This document shows positions 6,370-6,569 of a stretch of 6,569 bases of DNA, piece after piece. Source of the DNA: Clostridia bacterium (GTDB taxonomy: Bacteria; Bacillota_A; Clostridia; Oscillospirales; CAG-272); assembly GCA_017626655.1 (NCBI GenBank), contig JAGAIH010000479.1:1-6569 (forward strand). The letters are read 5' to 3'. Numbering within the stretch: the stretch's first letter is position 1; the number at the start of each line of letters is the position of its first letter. The position numbers were made by a program, and so were the translations under genes. The notes beneath the pieces were generated by a model. The model did not search any database. It was not told the DNA's origin and worked only from the letters and a program-made list of their open reading frames with translations.

Positions 6370-6422
6370 ATCGTTTTCACGATACTGCCCGTGACGATCT
6401 GCCACGGGCAGTTCACATTTTT
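6370..6422 (+). promoter_or_regulatory. Structured 5' leader of serC, possible attenuator
   Basis: Two hairpins follow directly on each other at the predicted 5' end. The first is ATCGT (6370-6374) with ACGAT (6379-6383). The second is a perfect 10-bp stem (6384-6393 with 6403-6412) with a 9-nt loop. A short TTTTT run (6418-6422) comes five bases after the second stem, so it would make only a weak terminator. The loop of the second hairpin repeats ACGAT (6394-6398), so the first arm could pair with either copy. It is too short for a T-box, and no known riboswitch class was recognised. Confidence 0.5.
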
Positions 6423-6445
6423 GTTTCTATTCGGAGGTAACAGTT

Positions 6446-6569
6446 ATGAACAGAGTGTTTAACTTTTCGGCAGGCCCCTCTATGCTCCCCGTCCCCGTAC
6501 TCGAGAAGGCAGCGGCTGAGCTGGTCTGTTACGGCGAGTCCGGTATGTCGGTCATGGAGATGTCCCACC
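6446..6569 (+). CDS. serC: Phosphoserine aminotransferase, N-terminal part
   Basis: Only the first 41 codons are in the window. The N-terminus [20 protein letters not shown] (residues 3-22) carries the [10 protein letters not shown] signature of SerC, followed by GMSVMEMSH (33-41), also typical of the family. The enzyme is PLP-dependent and converts 3-phosphohydroxypyruvate and glutamate to phosphoserine in serine biosynthesis; the same enzyme can serve pyridoxal phosphate synthesis. The PLP lysine lies beyond the window. The ribosome binding site GGAGG (6433-6437) is 8 bases before the ATG. It has its own promoter and is independent of the sugar operon. In Clostridia serC is often followed by serA, which would lie outside this window. 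Confidence 0.96.
   Translation, partial: MNRVFNFSAGPSMLPVPVLEKAAAELVCYGESGMSVMEMSH

Noticed and set aside
6384..6422. serC leader hairpin as a full intrinsic terminator
   Set aside because: The T-run is only five bases and starts five bases after the stem, so strong constitutive termination is unlikely; it is kept only as a possible attenuator.
1..6569. CRISPR array, tRNA or rRNA gene, insertion sequence
   Set aside because: No regularly spaced repeats, no tRNA- or rRNA-like sequence, and no transposase or terminal inverted repeats were seen on either strand.

Overview
The window looks like chromosomal DNA of a GC-rich member of the Bacillota, most likely a gut-type Clostridia (Oscillospiraceae/Ruminococcaceae-like). 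Support for this comes from strong AAGGAGG-type ribosome binding sites, sigma-A promoters, short intrinsic terminators, GC-rich third codon positions and gut-associated glycoside hydrolases. The assignment is an inference, because no rRNA or other lineage marker is present. All supported genes lie on the + strand; the long minus-strand open frames over the two glycosidases are judged to be shadows.

Layout. Bases 2-481 hold the C-terminal part of an alanyl-tRNA-editing (AlaX/AlaRS-related) protein with a DHHA1 domain. It is followed by a non-coding stretch with a strong 17-bp hairpin (541-579), a second hairpin (667-689) and an intrinsic terminator (694-716). A new transcription unit starts at a sigma-A promoter (TTTACT-N17-TATAAT, 738-766), with a possible degenerate cre site over the start point. 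It carries four genes: a compact GH36 alpha-galactosidase (800-2752), a divergent ThyX-fold protein of unknown function that lacks the RHR catalytic motif (2779-3402), a classical AgaA-type GH36 alpha-galactosidase (3465-5669), and a small SGNH/GDSL hydrolase (5693-6238). An intrinsic terminator at 6266-6291 closes the unit. A consensus promoter (TTGACA-N17-TATAAT) then drives a hairpin-containing leader and the start of serC (phosphoserine aminotransferase), which runs off the window.

How the genes work together. Neither alpha-galactosidase nor the SGNH hydrolase has a visible signal peptide, so the operon probably processes imported alpha-galactosides (raffinose/melibiose type, possibly acylated) in the cytoplasm. 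The two GH36 enzymes come from different branches of the family and probably divide substrates. No transporter or regulator lies in the window. The ThyX-like gene between the two glycosidases is the most unexpected element: the fold is recognisable, the thymidylate-synthase signature is not preserved, and nothing obvious links it to sugar catabolism.
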